A DNA stretch of 64,000 nt from Streptomyces sp. NBC_00178. GTDB taxonomy: Bacteria > Actinomycetota > Actinomycetes > Streptomycetales > Streptomycetaceae. The DNA lies in assembly GCF_036206005.1 (NCBI RefSeq), contig NZ_CP108143.1, forward strand, positions 2,418,001 to 2,482,000, given 5' to 3'. The notes beneath the pieces were generated by a model. It searched no databases. It was not told the DNA's origin and worked only from the letters and a program-made list of their open reading frames with translations. The position numbers and the translations under genes are program-made. Below are positions 61,801 to 64,000 of the stretch, one piece after another; the stretch's first letter is position 1, and each line of letters opens with the position of its first letter.

Positions 61801-63078
61801 CTGCGCGGCTTCGGCGGGCTCCGCCGGAGCGGTGGGCTCCGCGGCCTTCACGGGCTCGGCCGCGGCCTTGCGCGGCGCGCGCTCGGGTGCCTTCTGCTCC
61901 TCGGCCTCGTCGCTCTCGTCGTAGGCCGATGCGGCCGCGGCCGCGGCGGCAGCGGTCTCCGGGGTCTGGAACATCGGCTCGGCGAAGACCGGGGCCTGGA
62001 ACACGGCCACGGCCGGGCGCGTCGCGCGGCGGCCCTTGCGGGCCGGCTCCTCGGCCTTGCCGGTGAACTCCGGGCGGCCGGCGGCGGCCGTGGCACGTCG
62101 GCGCTGACGGCCGCGGGGTGCGGCCTCCTCGACCTGCTCGGTCTCGGTGGCCAGTTCCTCGGCCACCGCGGCGGGAAGGCTCTCGGCGTTCTCGGCGGCC
62201 GCCTCGGCGACCTCCTCGACGGGCTGCGGGGGGCCGGCCGGAGAGCTCGCCTTACGGGAGGCGCGGCGGCGGCCACGCGGGGCGTCGGCGGCCTCGGGGG
62301 CGGCCTCGGCCGCCGGAGCGGCGACGGGCTCGGCCTGCGTCTCGGTCTGCGCGACCTGACCGGCGTCGGCGGCCTGGGGTGCGCCGGCCGGGGCCGACGC
62401 ACGGCGCCTGGTGCGGCCACGCGGCGCGGCGGCCGGTTCCGCGGGGGCGGGCTCGGCGACGGCCTCGGCGGCCTTCACGGGCTCCGCCGCGGGGACGTCC
62501 TCGACGACGGGCTCGGCCTGCGGCGGGGCGCCGGCCGGAGCCGTCGCCTTGCGCGTGGCGCGACGACGGCCGCGCGGGGCGGGGGCCTCGACGACGGGGG
62601 CCTCGTCGGCCTCCTCCTCGGTGTCCTCGGCCGGGGTCTCCACGACGGGCTCGGCCACGGTCTCCACGACCTCGGCGGCCTGCGGCGCACCGGCCGGAGC
62701 CGTCGCCTTGCGCACCGCACGGCGACGCGCACGGACCGGCGGGGCGGCCTCGGCCGGCTCGTCGGCGGGGGCCGGGGTCTCCTCGACGGGCTCGGCCACG
62801 GTCTCCACGACCTCGGCGGCCTGCGGCGCACCGGCCGGAGCCGTCGCCTTGCGCACCGCACGGCGACGCGCACGGACCGGCGGGGCGGCCTCGGCCGGCT
62901 CCTCGACGGCTTCGGCAGCGGCGGGCGTGGCGGCCTCGGCGGGGGCGGTGCTCTGCTCACCCGACGGCGGGCCGGCGGGGCGGGATGCCGCGCGGCGCCT
63001 GCGGCGCGGCGGCAGCTTGTCCCCGGGGGTGTTGTCTTCGGTGTTACCGGTCGTGCCGGTTTCGTTCTGCTCGTGCAT
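58894..63078 (-). CDS. rne: Ribonuclease E/G with repetitive Arg-rich arms and histone-like tail
   Basis: A 1394-aa protein from ATG 63078 (MHEQNETGTTGN). Residues 1-630 are disordered, with many copies of an Arg-rich block like RRRATRKATAPAGAP, then strongly acidic and arginine blocks. The catalytic core covers about 640-1060: S1 domain (SYVGNVYLGKVQNVLPSMEA), the metal-binding VDVNTGKF near residue 941 and VVDFIDM near 986, and the zinc-link CVHCNGRG near 1044. The C-terminal arm repeats the RRATRKATAPAGSP block and ends with a Lys/Ala/Thr-rich tail (about 1328-1380) like histone H1. RNase E cleaves mRNA and processes rRNA; the arms usually bind RNA and partner enzymes. Actinobacterial enzymes share this layout. 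Confidence 0.96.
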   Translation of the reverse strand: MHEQNETGTTGNTEDNTPGDKLPPRRRRRAASRPAGPPSGEQSTAPAEAATPAAAEAVEEPAEAAPPVRARRRAVRKATAPAGAPQAAEVVETVAEPVEETPAPADEPAEAAPPVRARRRAVRKATAPAGAPQAAEVVETVAEPVVETPAEDTEEEADEAPVVEAPAPRGRRRATRKATAPAGAPPQAEPVVEDVPAAEPVKAAEAVAEPAPAEPAAAPRGRTRRRASAPAGAPQAADAGQVAQTETQAEPVAAPAAEAAPEAADAPRGRRRASRKASSPAGPPQPVEEVAEAAAENAESLPAAVAEELATETEQVEEAAPRGRQRRRATAAAGRPEFTGKAEEPARKGRRATRPAVAVFQAPVFAEPMFQTPETAAAAAAAASAYDESDEAEEQKAPERAPRKAAAEPVKAAEPTAPAEPAEAAQGGSRRRRRRRGEAVETEPAATPVTLPAEQAAPAAAPVEDEDEHEAEAETDAEHEHDESDEYGDRPSRRRRRGGRRRRRGEAGDADDGQDDSAADHTEDEQGQDDEDDEEHESSSGSSSSRRRRRRRRRSGDASGEDAGSGTDDPERTVVKVREPRERRGKETADREPGTGFDEVQSIKGSTRMEAKKQRRREGREQGRRRVPIITEAEFLARREAVERVMVVRQSGERTQIGVLEDNVLVEHYVNKEQATSYVGNVYLGKVQNVLPSMEAAFVDIGKGRNAVLYAGEVNFEALGMAHGPRRIETALKSGQSVLVQVTKDPIGHKGARLTSQVSLPGRYLVYVPEGSMTGISRKLPDTERARLKTILKKIVPEDAGVIVRTAAEGASEDELRRDVERLQQQWEEIQKKSKNTSSSNAPTLLYGEPDMTVRVVRDIFNEDFSKVIVSGDDAWETIHGYVSHVAPDLTDRLSRWTSEVDVFATYRIDEQLMKALDRKVYLPSGGSLVIDKTEAMVVVDVNTGKFTGQGGNLEETVTKNNLEAAEEIVRQLRLRDLGGIVVVDFIDMVLESNRDLVLRRLLECLGRDRTKHQVAEVTSLGLVQMTRKRVGQGLLESFSETCVHCNGRGVIVHMEQPTSAGGGGGGKRSKKRGRGGAGHEHDHDHEHAEQTAEHATDTETEAEVAAEVAAPVALPEPEFVADEELYSSPAEAEAAAGRGRGRRRATRKATAPAGAPAPVAEPAPAPVAEEKPQAEPAVEAVTPVPQAAPEAEAAPPARTRRRATRKATAPAGSPQQADVTPPVHPAEPAADPVAIEDPVVKAPAPAPSDEAAEAEAPAPRARRRATRKATAPAGSPAGAEETEVVVVTGDGSGTPEAHEAAAPEAHEAAAPQSEAPESEAPESEAPVKKTAARKTAKKATAKKAAPKKAAAKTTAKKTTAKKTTTKKAATKKTVAAEQSSPSVTASTSSDASE
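62643..62901. repeat. 118-bp perfect direct repeat in rne
   Basis: 62643-62760 and 62784-62901 are identical over 118 bases at a spacing of 141 (47 codons), so the reading frame is kept. Each copy encodes one VRARRRAVRKATAPAGAP block with flanks. Confidence 0.93.
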
Positions 63079-63307
63079 GCGGGCGGTTCTCCCGTCGCGC
63101 TCCCGGGCGCCACACCTGATTCCGGTCCGACGCGATGCGCGCGGTGTGCGCGGTACCGCCGTCCGGGGCGCGGGCGCCGCACGGGAGCTGATGTCTGGCT
63201 CGCCGGTTCCGTACGCGCTACGCACGGCCTGGCGAAAGTCTTATGGGGCGGTGCGCGGCCCGACCCAGGTGGCTCCCGAGTCGAAGGGCTGCGCTACGAC
63301 GACCGCC

Positions 63308-64000
63308 TTACGCGGAACCCGCACCTTCCGGCGCCGTCGCGGCGGCTGCCGGGTCGGCCGTGGAAACGGCCGGGGCTGCCTCGCGGTCGGGCGCGAGCGG
63401 GTCGGTCACCGTGCCGGACTCCTCGTCGAAGAGACCCTGCGCCAGCCTGGTCACCGCTGCGGGGACCGGCGGCGTCAGATCGGCCACGGCTCGGAGACCT
63501 GAAAGGACGTCGTCGGGTCGCACGGCAGGTGTCACGTGCCGCACTACCAGCCGCAGTATCGCACAAGGCCCGTCCCCGGGCCTATCAGCCTGTGGATCAA
63601 GGGCCTGCAGGTCGGCGACGGCGGCGCGGGCGTCGAAGCTCCGCATGCCGTTCTTCGCCCGGCGCTGGACCTCGACGGTCTCGGCCTCCAGGAAGGCGGC
63701 CACGGCCGTCTTCGCCTCCTCGGCGTCGACCCCGTCCAGACGCATCTCCCACACGGAGGCGGTCAGGCGCTCGGCGAGGCCGGAGGTACGGACCTCGACC
63801 GCGTCGATCACGTCGAGGCCGTCCGGCATCGACGCGTCGAGCAGCCCCCGGAGGGTCTCGGGGTCACGCGCCTCGGTGAGGGCGATCTCCAGGAACTCGG
63901 CCTCACTGCCCGTGCCCGTGGGGGCGGCGTTGGCGTACGACACCTTGGGGTGCGGGGTGAAACCGGCCGAGTAGGCCATGGGCACCTCGGAGCGGCGCAG
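63308..64000 (-). CDS. DUF2344 / TIGR03936 radical-SAM-associated protein (5' end outside window)
   Basis: The visible 230 residues run from the right edge (LRRSEVPMAYSAGFTPHPKV at the start of what is seen) to a TGA at 63308. The stretch GFTPHPKVSYANAAPTGTGSEAEFLEI, split over two motifs, is characteristic of the TIGR03936 family, which is usually encoded next to or fused with a B12-binding radical SAM protein and close to rne. Its role is not established. The tail is Ala/Pro-rich and variable. An ATG at 63985 is internal, since family similarity continues beyond it. Confidence 0.9.
   Translation of the reverse strand: MRRSEVPMAYSAGFTPHPKVSYANAAPTGTGSEAEFLEIALTEARDPETLRGLLDASMPDGLDVIDAVEVRTSGLAERLTASVWEMRLDGVDAEEAKTAVAAFLEAETVEVQRRAKNGMRSFDARAAVADLQALDPQADRPGDGPCAILRLVVRHVTPAVRPDDVLSGLRAVADLTPPVPAAVTRLAQGLFDEESGTVTDPLAPDREAAPAVSTADPAAAATAPEGAGSA

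Noticed and set aside
59158..63879. A 1573-codon open frame on the plus strand opposite rne
   Set aside because: It is the antisense of a GC-rich repetitive gene; the sequence is low-complexity Gly/Leu/Arg without family motifs, while the minus strand has the RNase E/G core.

Overview
The window is a high-GC actinobacterial chromosome segment, almost certainly Streptomyces. It has strongly GC-biased third codon positions, many GTG starts, Streptomyces-like -10 boxes (TANNNT) and leaderless transcripts, and a housekeeping order typical of the genus: hemW, fadD-type ligase, lepA, rpsT, holA, comEC/comEA, degV-like gene, leuS, nadD/LytR-like/rsfS, proA/proB, obg, rpmA, rplU, rne. No phage, IS element or CRISPR array is visible.

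Left part (1-20 kb). On the minus strand are the start of hemW, a three-domain RsbW/GAF/SpoIIE phosphatase, an acyl-CoA ligase with a possible TetR-type operator, lepA, holA, an arylamine N-acetyltransferase, comEC and comEA, a DegV protein, a small membrane protein and leuS. On the plus strand are rpsT, a small unknown gene and a PPOX-like protein. leuS is preceded by an attenuator: a 12-codon leader peptide with three consecutive Leu codons, apparently leaderless, followed by an intrinsic terminator.

Middle part (19.8-35.7 kb). A bis-heme ferric-reductase-like membrane protein is translationally coupled to a NuoF-like flavoprotein fused to a ferredoxin. Two identical tRNA-Ala(GGC) genes flank two small zinc-ribbon genes. 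Next come a histidine phosphatase that seems to start at CTG, rsfS, a LytR/CpsA/Psr-like membrane protein with degenerate catalytic residues, nadD and two 50-aa membrane proteins. After a divergent M48 metalloprotease there are two membrane proteins sharing an N-terminal motif, a DinB-like protein, proA, a 121-aa unknown and proB.

Right part (35.9-58.6 kb). This is a large cell-surface glycopolymer locus, interrupted only by obg, rpmA and rplU. It encodes a polysaccharide pyruvyltransferase, two GT2 enzymes, a TagF-like polyol-phosphate polymerase, a cytidylyltransferase/SDR fusion resembling Bcs1 (CDP-ribitol synthesis), three GT4-type enzymes (one a tandem double enzyme), a membrane acyltransferase, and four enzymes matching the steps of UDP-2,3-diacetamido-2,3-dideoxyglucuronate synthesis (6-dehydrogenase, 3-dehydrogenase, aminotransferase, N-acetyltransferase). 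The predicted product is a pyruvylated and/or acylated polyol-phosphate polymer or glycan containing a diacetamido uronic acid. The part between rplU and rne looks like a lineage-specific insertion.

The window closes with a very large RNase E/G carrying arginine-rich repeats and a histone-like lysine tail, and the 3' part of the DUF2344 (radical-SAM-associated) gene.
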